DNA of 64,000 nucleotides from positions 1 to 64,000 of the forward strand of contig CAZVXL010000007.1 in NCBI GenBank assembly GCA_964631595.1, written 5' to 3'. The position numbers were made by a program, and so were the translations under genes. The notes beneath the pieces were generated by a model, which made no database searches, was not told where the DNA came from, and saw only the letters and a list, made by a program, of their open reading frames with translations. The DNA comes from UMGS1312 sp964631595 (lineage in GTDB: Bacteria > Bacillota > Clostridia > Oscillospirales > CAG-272). Positions 1 through 7,410 of this stretch are shown here, piece by piece. Within the stretch, counting starts at the first letter, position 1, and every line of letters starts with the position of its first letter.

Positions 1-43
1 CTCGGCACATAACGAATAAGTTGAATGAAAGACGAAAACAAAA

Positions 44-95
44 TGAAAATAAAAATCGAGTATTCATAAAGTCAAGTCCCTTATGAATACTCGAT
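44..95 (-). terminator. Rho-independent terminator of tRNA-Pro
   Basis: A perfect 15-bp inverted repeat (arms 55-69 and 81-95, 11-base loop) begins two bases past the tRNA 3' end. On the minus strand it is followed by a T-rich stretch. Confidence 0.9.
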
Positions 96-96
96 A

Positions 97-172
97 TGGT
101 CTGAGTGACTGGACTTGAACCAGCGGCCTCTACCACCCCAAGGTAGCGCGCTACCAACTGCGCCACACCCAG
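97..172 (-). tRNA. tRNA-Pro, anticodon GGG
   Basis: Reading the minus strand gives a complete cloverleaf: 7-bp acceptor stem CTGGGTG/CACTCAG, D arm, 5-bp anticodon stem CTACC/GGTAG around loop TTGGGGT (anticodon GGG), T arm with GGTTCAAGTCC, and an encoded CCA 3' end. It decodes CCC/CCU proline codons. A near-consensus promoter lies just upstream and a strong terminator just downstream, so it is a single-gene unit. Confidence 0.95.
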
Positions 173-193
173 ATGCTCTCATCAAGCTTATAT

Positions 194-222
194 ATTATAA
201 CTCAAAGAAAGCCGAAAGTCAA
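194..222 (-). promoter_or_regulatory. Sigma-A promoter of tRNA-Pro
   Basis: On the minus strand, TTGACT, a 17-base spacer and TATAAT lie about 22 bases ahead of the mature tRNA 5' end. Confidence 0.8.
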
Positions 223-293
223 GAGCTTTTGCGATTTTTTTGAGATAATCGTCACGTAATTTATATGGCGCAAAAAAGATGTAAAATTGTGCA

Positions 294-331
294 ATTTCAC
301 ATAATCCCACGTGCGTGAGATTATGTGAAAT
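294..331 (-). terminator. Stem-loop after the PAP2 gene
   Basis: A perfect 13-bp inverted repeat ATTTCACATAATC/GATTATGTGAAAT with a 12-base loop sits 12 bases beyond the stop of the PAP2 gene. The T-run on the minus strand is about 15 bases past the stem rather than adjacent, so its use as an intrinsic terminator is probable but not certain. Confidence 0.55.
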
Positions 332-342
332 TACGCGTGTCA

Positions 343-897
343 TTATCCCTTTTTCTCTGCCTTCTTCCAAATATATCCGACTACCAGATATCCGAGAATA
401 CCGCACAGCACGCCGACGACGATTCCGCCGATAATGTCGGTAGGGTAGTGAACATACAAATACATTCTCGAAAAGGCGATAACAGAGGCAAGTACCAGCG
501 CGGGGATACCGAAGCGCTTGTCGCGTATCATCAGAACTGTTGCGGCTTCAAATGAAGCGGCGGAATGACCCGACGGGAACGAGAAGTCCGTCGGACGGTC
601 AACGAGCAGCTTTACGCCCTCCGTAAGCTCATACGGTCTGATACGTGCCACCGAGGGCTTGAGTATGAGATTGCATAGGATAAGCCCGAAGACGAGCGCC
701 GCGCCCGTCATGAGAGCGGTCTTGCGCGTGCGGCGGAAAAACAGCATAATGACTGCCATTGCGATCCAGAACCAGCCGCCGTCACCGAGAAATGTGATCA
801 CGGGCATTACGGCATCAAGAAAATCGCAGTACAGGTGATCTCTGATAAAGTCGAGAATATTCAGATCCATCGCGGTGATCTTATCGAAGATACTCAT
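343..897 (-). CDS. PAP2-family membrane phosphatase
   Basis: A 184-residue integral membrane phosphatase of the PAP2 superfamily (undecaprenyl-diphosphatase or PgpB-like). All three signature motifs are present: KPSVARIRP at 80-88 (KX6RP), PSGH at 108-111 and SRMYLYVHYPTD at 143-154 (SRX5HX3D), carrying the catalytic and general-acid histidines. Five to six hydrophobic segments place the active site at the outer membrane face. The ATG follows GAGAGG at good spacing. It is the last gene of a minus-strand operon with a GtrA-fused glycosyltransferase and a CapA-like lipoprotein, which favours a polyprenyl-pyrophosphate substrate in envelope polymer synthesis (inferred). The exact substrate cannot be read from sequence. 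Confidence 0.9.
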   Translation of the reverse strand: MSIFDKITAMDLNILDFIRDHLYCDFLDAVMPVITFLGDGGWFWIAMAVIMLFFRRTRKTALMTGAALVFGLILCNLILKPSVARIRPYELTEGVKLLVDRPTDFSFPSGHSAASFEAATVLMIRDKRFGIPALVLASVIAFSRMYLYVHYPTDIIGGIVVGVLCGILGYLVVGYIWKKAEKKG

Positions 898-930
898 AAG
901 TGTTCCTCTCTTTATTTGACTGAGGTGTGT

Positions 931-2025
931 TTACTTCTTGTCTTGCTCGTCCTTGAATACCCATTCGCGCTGGATCCTGAAGCTGATTATAAACAGAACG
1001 AGATCCACGGGAACCTTGATGAGTGCCTTGACGAGCGGTCTGCCGCCGAGCAGCTCACCGATATAGTGGACGCAGAGCGCGGACACGCACAGGAGCGGAA
1101 TGGCAAGCGCGTAGTATTTGAGTATGAGCCTTCCGGTGTTGCCCTTGCCCTTGAACACCGCTTTTCTGTTCACGGTGAAATTGAATACGGATGAGATGAG
1201 CCTTGCCGAGCCTGCGGCAAGATAATCGTCAAAGGCAATGCCGAGGAGGATATACAGCTTCTCAAAGCCGTAGAAGCTTATGTAATCAATAAGAGCGGAA
1301 GAGGCGGAGCTGAGAATATACTTGATGATAAGTCCGTAGACTCTCACGGAATCGCGCACCGTTCTGAAGTGTGAGGTCTCGTTGTCGTTTATGTATACGG
1401 TTTCGATCTCCACCTCTCTTACGGGAATACCGGCAGGCTTGAGAGCGATGAGCATATTTGTCTCGTATTCGTACCTGTCGCCGCTAACCTCAAGCATTTT
1501 CGGGAGGAACTCGGTGGGTATTGCCCTGAGACCGGTCTGCGTATCCCTGAGCACCATTCCGAACAGAAGCTTAAACACCGCCGAGGTGATCTTGTTTCCC
1601 TTGCGGCTTCTTGACGGGACGTTCGGCAGATCGAAGTTGCGGCACCCGAGCACAAGCGCGGGCTCACCCTCCGTCATTGCTCTGACACAGGCGCAGACAT
1701 CCTCGGCGCGGTGCTGACCGTCTCCGTCCACAGTAACGACCCCCGCCCTTATCTCGGAGCTATCTCGGCTCAGTATGTGGCGAAAGGCTGTCTTCATGGC
1801 GGCGCCCTTACCGCGATTTGTCTCATGCACGAGAAGCGTCACCTTGTCCGAGACCTCGGGGAAATTCTTTTTGTATTCGGGCGCACTGCCGTCGTCGATC
1901 ACGATGATATCGTCAAAGCCCGCCTCTATCAGACTGTCAACCACTCCGCGGAGCTTTTCGTCGGGATTCAGAGACGGAACGACCGCCGTGGCGTTGAGTA
2001 TTTCGGTGGTTTTTGTATTATCCAT
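931..2025 (-). CDS. GT2 glycosyltransferase fused to GtrA-like membrane domain
   Basis: Residues about 10-225 form a GT-A glycosyltransferase family 2 domain of the dolichol/polyprenyl-phosphate sugar synthase type: VIDDGS at 42-47, the metal-binding VDGDGQH at 99-105, DTQTGLRA at 161-168 and RYEYETNM at 184-191. Residues about 232-358 are a GtrA-like domain with four hydrophobic helices, containing the typical NFTVNRKAVF stretch. Such fusions load a sugar on a lipid phosphate and help move it across the membrane. It lies between a CapA-like lipoprotein and a PAP2 phosphatase with gaps of about 30 bases, suggesting an operon for envelope glycosylation. The transferred sugar is unknown. Confidence 0.9.
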   Translation of the reverse strand: MDNTKTTEILNATAVVPSLNPDEKLRGVVDSLIEAGFDDIIVIDDGSAPEYKKNFPEVSDKVTLLVHETNRGKGAAMKTAFRHILSRDSSEIRAGVVTVDGDGQHRAEDVCACVRAMTEGEPALVLGCRNFDLPNVPSRSRKGNKITSAVFKLLFGMVLRDTQTGLRAIPTEFLPKMLEVSGDRYEYETNMLIALKPAGIPVREVEIETVYINDNETSHFRTVRDSVRVYGLIIKYILSSASSALIDYISFYGFEKLYILLGIAFDDYLAAGSARLISSVFNFTVNRKAVFKGKGNTGRLILKYYALAIPLLCVSALCVHYIGELLGGRPLVKALIKVPVDLVLFIISFRIQREWVFKDEQDKK

Positions 2026-2051
2026 AGCCTTAGACCTTCCGTATGTTTTTG

Positions 2052-3296
2052 TTATTTCAGAAATTCGGGAAGAAATTCCGAGGACACAGTACTTGTCACG
2101 TATTTTTTCAGCTTATCGAGAGTTGTGCGGTTTCCGTAGTAGGAGATGCCGTGCGAGAGAGCCATGTCCGCGGTGTAGTCCTCCATAAGCCATACCTGAT
2201 TGTTGTAGAAGCTTTTGTTGAAGTGAAATACCGTGGGAATAAAGAGGGGACTCTCAACGGAGACGGTACCGTCGGTCGAGCGTACAAGCTCAAACGAGAT
2301 CATGCCGCCGACCATGTTGTAATCCGCCGCCTGCTCAGCCATAAAATTGCCGAGTGAATATATGCAAAGCGTTTTTCCGCCGTCGGCACCCTCAAGCCAT
2401 TCGACAGGCTGTATGACGTGCGGATGATGACCGATTATCACATCGACACCGGCATCGGCAAAGATAGAGGCATATCGCCTTTGCTCATCGGAGGGGGTAA
2501 ATGATCCCTCCTCACCCCAGTGAACGGAAACGATCAGTATATCGGACTGCTCTCTTGCCGCGGCAATGTGCGCCTTTATCTCCTCGTCCGAGACGTATTT
2601 CTCGTTCAGATACGGGATCCAAGCGCTGTAGCTCTTACCGATGGTGAGACCGTTGGTGTGCGCGGTGTATGAAAGAAATCCGAGCTTCAGACCGCCCGAC
2701 TCAAGGAATCTCGGGGTATTGTAGTCCTCCTCGGAGTCATACCCGCCGATCATCAGCACCGGCTGCTCCTTCCAAAATTCGATAGTCCTCTCAAGCCCGT
2801 CGCCGGTCTTGTCAAGCATATGATTGTTGGCGATGTTTACGACGTCGAAGCCGATATCTACAAGATCGAGCCCGACCTCACGCGGGCTGTTGAAGTGAGG
2901 ATAATAGGACAACTCGTAGCCGTCACCGCACATGAGTGTTTCCTGATTGATGAATGCAACGTCCGCGCCGGAAATAAGCGGCGCAACGTGCTCGTAGGAA
3001 TACGCGAAGCCGTATTTTCTGCCGGCCGTTGCTTTTCCCGCCGCCTCTCTGACGTTTCCGTAATATATAATGTTGTCGCCGCAGCCGATAAAGGAGACCC
3101 TTGCGGGCTCGTATACGGGCGCGGGAGGCGCTTCCGATTCGGTCGGCTCGGGGGTCTGCTCGGTCTTGTCCGTCACACTCTGCTCGGTATCATCGTGAGG
3201 CAGCTCCACCCAATCACCCGCAGGGCGGAAAAGCCCACAGGAGGTAAGGGAACAAAGAACAGCGAGAGCCAAAAGGACGGAAATATTTCTTTTCAT
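2052..3296 (-). CDS. CapA-family lipoprotein (PGA_cap metallophosphatase fold)
   Basis: The start with GGAGG eight bases upstream gives a 414-residue lipoprotein: basic N-terminus, hydrophobic stretch and lipobox LTSC with Cys20. An earlier in-frame ATG has no such site. A Thr/Glu/Pro-rich linker (about 35-62) leads to a CapA domain from about 67: GCGDNI, INQETLMCGD, ANNHMLDKTGDG, VHWGEEG and GHHPHVIQPVEW hold the metal-ligand type residues of this calcineurin-like family. CapA is known from poly-gamma-glutamate capsule anchoring, but most clostridial members have no assigned substrate and no capBC is nearby. First gene of the envelope operon; its promoter is at 3359-3387. Confidence 0.88.
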   Translation of the reverse strand: MKRNISVLLALAVLCSLTSCGLFRPAGDWVELPHDDTEQSVTDKTEQTPEPTESEAPPAPVYEPARVSFIGCGDNIIYYGNVREAAGKATAGRKYGFAYSYEHVAPLISGADVAFINQETLMCGDGYELSYYPHFNSPREVGLDLVDIGFDVVNIANNHMLDKTGDGLERTIEFWKEQPVLMIGGYDSEEDYNTPRFLESGGLKLGFLSYTAHTNGLTIGKSYSAWIPYLNEKYVSDEEIKAHIAAAREQSDILIVSVHWGEEGSFTPSDEQRRYASIFADAGVDVIIGHHPHVIQPVEWLEGADGGKTLCIYSLGNFMAEQAADYNMVGGMISFELVRSTDGTVSVESPLFIPTVFHFNKSFYNNQVWLMEDYTADMALSHGISYYGNRTTLDKLKKYVTSTVSSEFLPEFLK

Positions 3297-3358
3297 GCCG
3301 AAGTCCTCCACCAATGAAAACAGCGCCTGCATATATTAAAGCAACAGTCACTCACTCT

Positions 3359-3387
3359 ATAATAACATATAACCGTCGAAATTTCAA
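3359..3387 (-). promoter_or_regulatory. Sigma-A promoter of the CapA-GT2-PAP2 operon
   Basis: On the minus strand, TTGAAA, 17 bases, TATTAT, followed by a leader of about 55 bases. A Spo0A-box-like CGTCGAA (3374-3380) lies in the spacer. Confidence 0.65.
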
Positions 3388-3433
3388 GAGCCTTGGAATG
3401 TTTTGAAGAAAAAACGGGATCGGCACAAGGGCA

Positions 3434-3463
3434 CAAAAGGGGAGCTCACCGAGGTGAGCTCCC
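3434..3463 (-). terminator. Terminator of spoIVA
   Basis: An 11-bp GC-rich inverted repeat GGGAGCTCACC/GGTGAGCTCCC begins seven bases after the spoIVA stop and is followed on the minus strand by CTTTTG. Confidence 0.8.
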
Positions 3464-3470
3464 GCCGCAT

Positions 3471-4970
3471 TTACAAAATAACGCACAGAAGTCCGTTGCA
3501 GCCCTCACATATTATTCTTGAGAGAGCTTCACTCATCTTTTCACGAGCCTCCGCGGGCATATGCTCAAGCTTTGCCTTCATTCCGTCATTCACCATGTCG
3601 TACATGGATCTGCCGAACATATTGATATCCCATATCTTCTTCGGATCCTCACTCATCTCCGAGAGCATGAAGCGCACCATTTCCTCGGATTGCTCCTCGG
3701 TGCCGATTATCGGACTTATCTCCGTGCTGATCTTCGTTTTTATCATGTGGATCGAGGTTGCGGTGGCCTTGAGCCTGACACCGTAGCCGCCCGCCAGCCG
3801 GATTATCTCGGGATCCTCCAGCGTGAGCTCATCTATATCCGGCATAACGATGCCGTAGCCCGTGTCCGTCACCTGATCGACGGCGGCTGAGATCCTGTCG
3901 TACTCCTTTTTGATCTCGGAGAGCGAGGCTATCGCTCTGAAAAGCTCCCTGTCGGAGCTTACCTCAAGTCCGGTGAACTCGGCTACCGTTTTGTAATACA
4001 GGCTTTGCGGCAGCTCGAGCCTCATTGAGACCGTGCCGCTTCCCATGCTTGCGCCGATATCACTTACCGTGGAGCCGACACATTCGCCGTCCCCCTCTAT
4101 TTGCTCCGTCAGTCTCTCGGGAAAGACGGAAAGTGCCTCACTTATCTTCATTGCGGAGGGAGCGGCGGCTCTCACCGAGGTTGTGATGTGGGCGCGAAGC
4201 CTGTGACACGAATCGAGCGTTGCAAGCCAGTCGGGATATCTCACCGTAAGCTCCGTCACGGGAAACTCCGCGAGCAGCATTTCGAGTATCCTCATTATGT
4301 CGTTGCCGTCAAGCTCAAGACAGTTCACAAGCGCAACGGGAGCACCGTATCGCTCCTCAAGCTCAAGTGCAAGCTGCTCCGCCTCCGGAGAGTCGGGCTT
4401 TGCGGAATTGAGTATTATCGCATACGGCTTGCCGAGCGCACCGAGCTCATCCGCGACTCTCTTTTCCGCATCGGCGTAATTCTCCCGCGGTATATCCCCG
4501 ATAGTGCCGTCCGTCGTAACAAGCATACCGACGGTGGAGTGCTCCGAGATGACCTTGCGCGTGCCGAGCTCTGCCGCCTCATCAAACGGCATGGGAGCAT
4601 CCGACCAAGGAGTGTTTACCATGCGGAGCTCACCGTTCTCCTCGTTTCCGAGAATATCGGGGATCAGATAACCGACACAGTCCACCATTCGCGCGGACAG
4701 GCGTACCTTGTCCCCGAGCACAACGCCGACCGATCTGTCCGGAATAAACTTCGGCTCCGCCGTCATCACCGTTCTGCCTCCGGCACTTTGCGGAAGCTCG
4801 TCGCGCGCCTTGGCTCTCTCAAACTCATCTTCGATGTTGGGTATGATGAGGCTCTCCATGAATTTGCGAATGAAGGTAGATTTACCCGTTCGTACCGGCC
4901 CCACCACTCCGATGTAGATGTCTCCGCCTGTCCTCTTTGCTATATCCTTGTATATGGCTGTACCTGTCAT
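3471..4970 (-). CDS. spoIVA: Stage IV sporulation protein A
   Basis: SpoIVA is the ATPase that polymerises on the forespore outer surface to form the spore coat basement layer. The 499-residue product matches the family along its whole length: TGGDIYIGVVGPVRTGKST with Walker A GPVRTGKS at about 24-31, a DELPQSAGGRTVMT segment, EHSTVGMLVTTDGTIGDI, GVRLKATATSIHMIKTKI, and the conserved C-terminal end GLLCVIL that anchors to SpoVM and the membrane in Bacillus. I chose the ATG with AAGGGGG eight bases upstream; an ATG eight codons earlier has no ribosome site. It is a single-gene unit between a sigma-E-like promoter (5002-5030) and a strong terminator, as expected for a mother-cell gene. Confidence 0.97.
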   Translation of the reverse strand: MTGTAIYKDIAKRTGGDIYIGVVGPVRTGKSTFIRKFMESLIIPNIEDEFERAKARDELPQSAGGRTVMTAEPKFIPDRSVGVVLGDKVRLSARMVDCVGYLIPDILGNEENGELRMVNTPWSDAPMPFDEAAELGTRKVISEHSTVGMLVTTDGTIGDIPRENYADAEKRVADELGALGKPYAIILNSAKPDSPEAEQLALELEERYGAPVALVNCLELDGNDIMRILEMLLAEFPVTELTVRYPDWLATLDSCHRLRAHITTSVRAAAPSAMKISEALSVFPERLTEQIEGDGECVGSTVSDIGASMGSGTVSMRLELPQSLYYKTVAEFTGLEVSSDRELFRAIASLSEIKKEYDRISAAVDQVTDTGYGIVMPDIDELTLEDPEIIRLAGGYGVRLKATATSIHMIKTKISTEISPIIGTEEQSEEMVRFMLSEMSEDPKKIWDINMFGRSMYDMVNDGMKAKLEHMPAEAREKMSEALSRIICEGCNGLLCVIL

Positions 4971-5001
4971 GGCACTGTCCCCCTTGCGACTCATTTGTAC
5001 A

Positions 5002-5030
5002 AGTCTATGCTCGGGAGGACGATAATATGC
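5002..5030 (-). promoter_or_regulatory. Sigma-E-like promoter of spoIVA
   Basis: On the minus strand, GCATATT, 14 bases, CATAGACT. The known SigE consensus is roughly KMATATT-N14-CATACAMT, so the -35 matches fully and the -10 at six of eight positions. It lies about 30 bases ahead of the spoIVA start, which is a SigE gene in Bacillus. Confidence 0.7.
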
Positions 5031-5055
5031 GAGGATCGGTGCGCTTTAGATGTGC

Positions 5056-5898
5056 TCAGTCGTCTCCTCTTATCTGCCGAAGCAGAGCTATCTCACGTGC
5101 GTATCCGTCGATGTCGTTGGGAGTTTCAAGATAAAAGGGAAGTGAGCGAAGCCTCGGATTTGTGATAACGGCGGTCACACCGTCGATGCCGAGAGTGCCC
5201 TCACCGATCTTTTCGTGGCGATCCTTGTGAGATCCGATCGGATTCTTGGAATCGTTCAGATGAACGGCATACAGCCTGTCAAGACCGATGATGCGGTCGA
5301 AATCGTCGAGCACCTCGTCTGTCCTTCCCGCGATATCGTATCCGCCGTCGCTTATGTGGCAGGTGTCAAGGCATACGCCGAGCCTGTCGCGAAGTCTCGG
5401 TGAGACTCCCTCGATAACAGCGCTCACTTCTTCGAAGCTCCTGCCGATCTCGGTGCCCTTGCCTGCCATAGTTTCGATGAGCACCGTCGTGCCCATTCCC
5501 TCAAACATGATTTCGTTAAGACAGGCGGCAGTCCTGCGTATGCCCTCCTCGGAGCCGGCACCGACGTGACAGCCCGGGTGAAAGTTGTAGAGAGAGCGGG
5601 GAAGCGCTTCGAGAAGCTCCAGCTCCTCTCTCATCGAGGTGACGGTGTATTCCGATATCCGCGGATCGGCGGAGCAGGGATTGTAGGTGTAGGGAGCGTG
5701 CGCGAGCGGAGGGGCAAAGCCCTCGGCACTCAGAAATTCCGCAAGAGCGGCAATATCCTCGGGAGATGCGGGCTTCGATCTCGAGCCGCGCGGATTTTTG
5801 GTAAAATACTGGAAGGCGTTTGCGCCGATGGATTTCGCCACCTTGCCCATGTTAAGATAACCGCCCGAAAGGGACAGATGACAGCCTATATAAAACAT
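5056..5898 (-). CDS. nfo: Endonuclease IV (AP endonuclease)
   Basis: A TIM-barrel AP endonuclease that cuts 5' to abasic sites in base-excision repair, with three zinc ions. The metal ligands are visible in order: HAPY, NFHPG, ETMAGKG (Glu), CLDTCH (Asp and His), VHLND (His), HKDRHEKIGEG (Asp, His) and LETP (Glu). The start used follows AAAGGAG with a six-base gap and gives 280 residues, normal for the family; the longer frame adds 13 residues without a ribosome site. In spore formers Nfo repairs DNA during germination, which fits its position upstream of spoIVA, though the two have separate promoters. Confidence 0.96.
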   Translation of the reverse strand: MFYIGCHLSLSGGYLNMGKVAKSIGANAFQYFTKNPRGSRSKPASPEDIAALAEFLSAEGFAPPLAHAPYTYNPCSADPRISEYTVTSMREELELLEALPRSLYNFHPGCHVGAGSEEGIRRTAACLNEIMFEGMGTTVLIETMAGKGTEIGRSFEEVSAVIEGVSPRLRDRLGVCLDTCHISDGGYDIAGRTDEVLDDFDRIIGLDRLYAVHLNDSKNPIGSHKDRHEKIGEGTLGIDGVTAVITNPRLRSLPFYLETPNDIDGYAREIALLRQIRGDD

Positions 5899-6029
5899 AA
5901 ATTTGCTCCTTTGCATCGTATGTAAGTATTTTATCACAGCCGCCCCGCGAGGTCAAGTGCCGACGGCGCCGTTTGAGCGCTTCGCGGCTTTATTTTGCGG
6001 TAATTTCTTCCGAAATCTTGTCAAAGCTC

Positions 6030-6058
6030 TTGATTATCGGTGCATTTTTTGGTATACT
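6030..6058 (+). promoter_or_regulatory. Sigma-A promoter of hisS-aspS
   Basis: TTGATT, 17 bases, TATACT. Transcription would start near 6065, leaving a leader of about 55 bases, too short for a T-box. Confidence 0.8.
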
Positions 6059-6119
6059 AAAATGTAATATGCGGGAATAGCGTGATTTTTGACTTTTTCG
6101 CTCATGGAGGTATCGTCAT

Positions 6120-7394
6120 ATGGAGAAAATCAAAAAGCCGAGAGGTACAATGGACATCATCGGTCCCGAGACCGAGGTGTGGCAGTATATAGAAAAGACG
6201 GCGGCTGAGGTCGCTCATCGCTTCGGCTTCAGCGAGATCAGAACACCGACCTTTGAGGAGCTCGGACTGTTCCATCGCGGCGTGGGCGAGACCACCGATG
6301 TGGTTCAGAAGGAAATGTACACCTTTGAGGATCGCGAGGGCAGAGTGTTTGCACTTCGTCCGGAGGGAACGGCATCCGTCGTTCGTGCCGTCATCGAAAA
6401 CGGCAAGCAGTCGGATCCTCTGCCGCTCAAGTATTTTTACAGAATAAACTGCTTCCGCTACGAGAAGCCGCAGGCGGGCAGAAGCCGTGAGTTTTCTCAG
6501 TTCGGCGCGGAGATGTTCGGCGCGGCGGGCGCGGCGGCGGACTATTCGATGATCTCCTTTGCCGATGCCTTTATAAAGGAGCTCGGCATCAAGGGAGTGG
6601 AGCTGCATATCAATTCGATCGGCTGCCCGAGCTGCCGACCCGCATACAGAGAGGCGCTCGTTTCCTATTTGAAGGAGAACGAGGATAAGCTTTGCGATAC
6701 CTGCAAGGCGCGCCTTGTTCAAAATCCCCTGCGTATACTTGACTGTAAGAACTCATCCTGCTCCGAGGTCGCAAAGGGCGCACCGAGAACGGTCGATCAC
6801 CTGTGCGACGATTGCCGCGCTCACATGGACGAGCTTGAAGGACATCTCACGGGCGGCGGCATCGAATATGAGATAGACCCGCATATCGTGCGCGGACTTG
6901 ACTATTATACACGCACGGTGTTTGAATTTATAGTATCCGGAATCGGCGCGCAGAGCACCGTCTGCGGCGGCGGACGGTACGACGGACTTGTCGAACAGCT
7001 CGGCGGAAGCCCGATGGCGGGTATCGGCTTTGCAATGGGAATAACGCGACTGATACTTGCCATGGAGCAGAGCGGAGCCACTCCGCCTCATGCCGAGCCG
7101 CCGGAGATCTATATCGCTTCGATGGGACAGAAGGCATCGCTGTTTGCTTCGGGAATCGTGAGCAGACTGAGACGCGCCGGAGTGTATGCCGATTTTGATG
7201 TGATGGGCAGAAGCCTCAAGGCTCAGATGAAGTATGCCGATAAGCTTGCGGCAAGGCGAGTGCTTATCATAGGTGATTCCGAGCTTGAGACAGGCGAGGC
7301 TGTCATCAAGGATATGACAACCGGCGAGCAGCAGAAGCTCGGGCTTGAGAATGCGGAAGCGGAGCTTCTGAGGATGATCAGTGAAATTCAGTGA
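6120..7394 (+). CDS. hisS: Histidyl-tRNA synthetase
   Basis: A class II aminoacyl-tRNA synthetase that charges tRNA-His in the cytoplasm; 424 residues is the usual bacterial length. Visible motifs: motif 1 region IRTPTFEELGLF, ALRPEGTASVVRA, motif 2 YRINCFRYEKPQAGRSREF, the histidine-binding RGLDYYTRTVFEF, and motif 3 GGGRYDGLVEQLGG with GIGFAMGITRL. The C-terminal 100 residues form the anticodon-binding domain (ADFDVMGRSLKAQMKYAD). The ATG follows GGAGG. hisS heads a two-gene unit with aspS 16 bases downstream, an arrangement common in Firmicutes. Confidence 0.97.
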   Translation: MEKIKKPRGTMDIIGPETEVWQYIEKTAAEVAHRFGFSEIRTPTFEELGLFHRGVGETTDVVQKEMYTFEDREGRVFALRPEGTASVVRAVIENGKQSDPLPLKYFYRINCFRYEKPQAGRSREFSQFGAEMFGAAGAAADYSMISFADAFIKELGIKGVELHINSIGCPSCRPAYREALVSYLKENEDKLCDTCKARLVQNPLRILDCKNSSCSEVAKGAPRTVDHLCDDCRAHMDELEGHLTGGGIEYEIDPHIVRGLDYYTRTVFEFIVSGIGAQSTVCGGGRYDGLVEQLGGSPMAGIGFAMGITRLILAMEQSGATPPHAEPPEIYIASMGQKASLFASGIVSRLRRAGVYADFDVMGRSLKAQMKYADKLAARRVLIIGDSELETGEAVIKDMTTGEQQKLGLENAEAELLRMISEIQ

Positions 7395-7410
7395 AAAGGA
7401 AGTATATATC

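Noticed and set aside
4101..5165. 354-codon open frame on the plus strand
   Set aside because: Antisense shadow of spoIVA; no ribosome site and the protein has no recognisable pattern.
6059..6119. T-box riboswitch before hisS
   Set aside because: The leader after a clear promoter is only about 55 bases, too short for a T-box, and no specifier or T-box sequence is seen.
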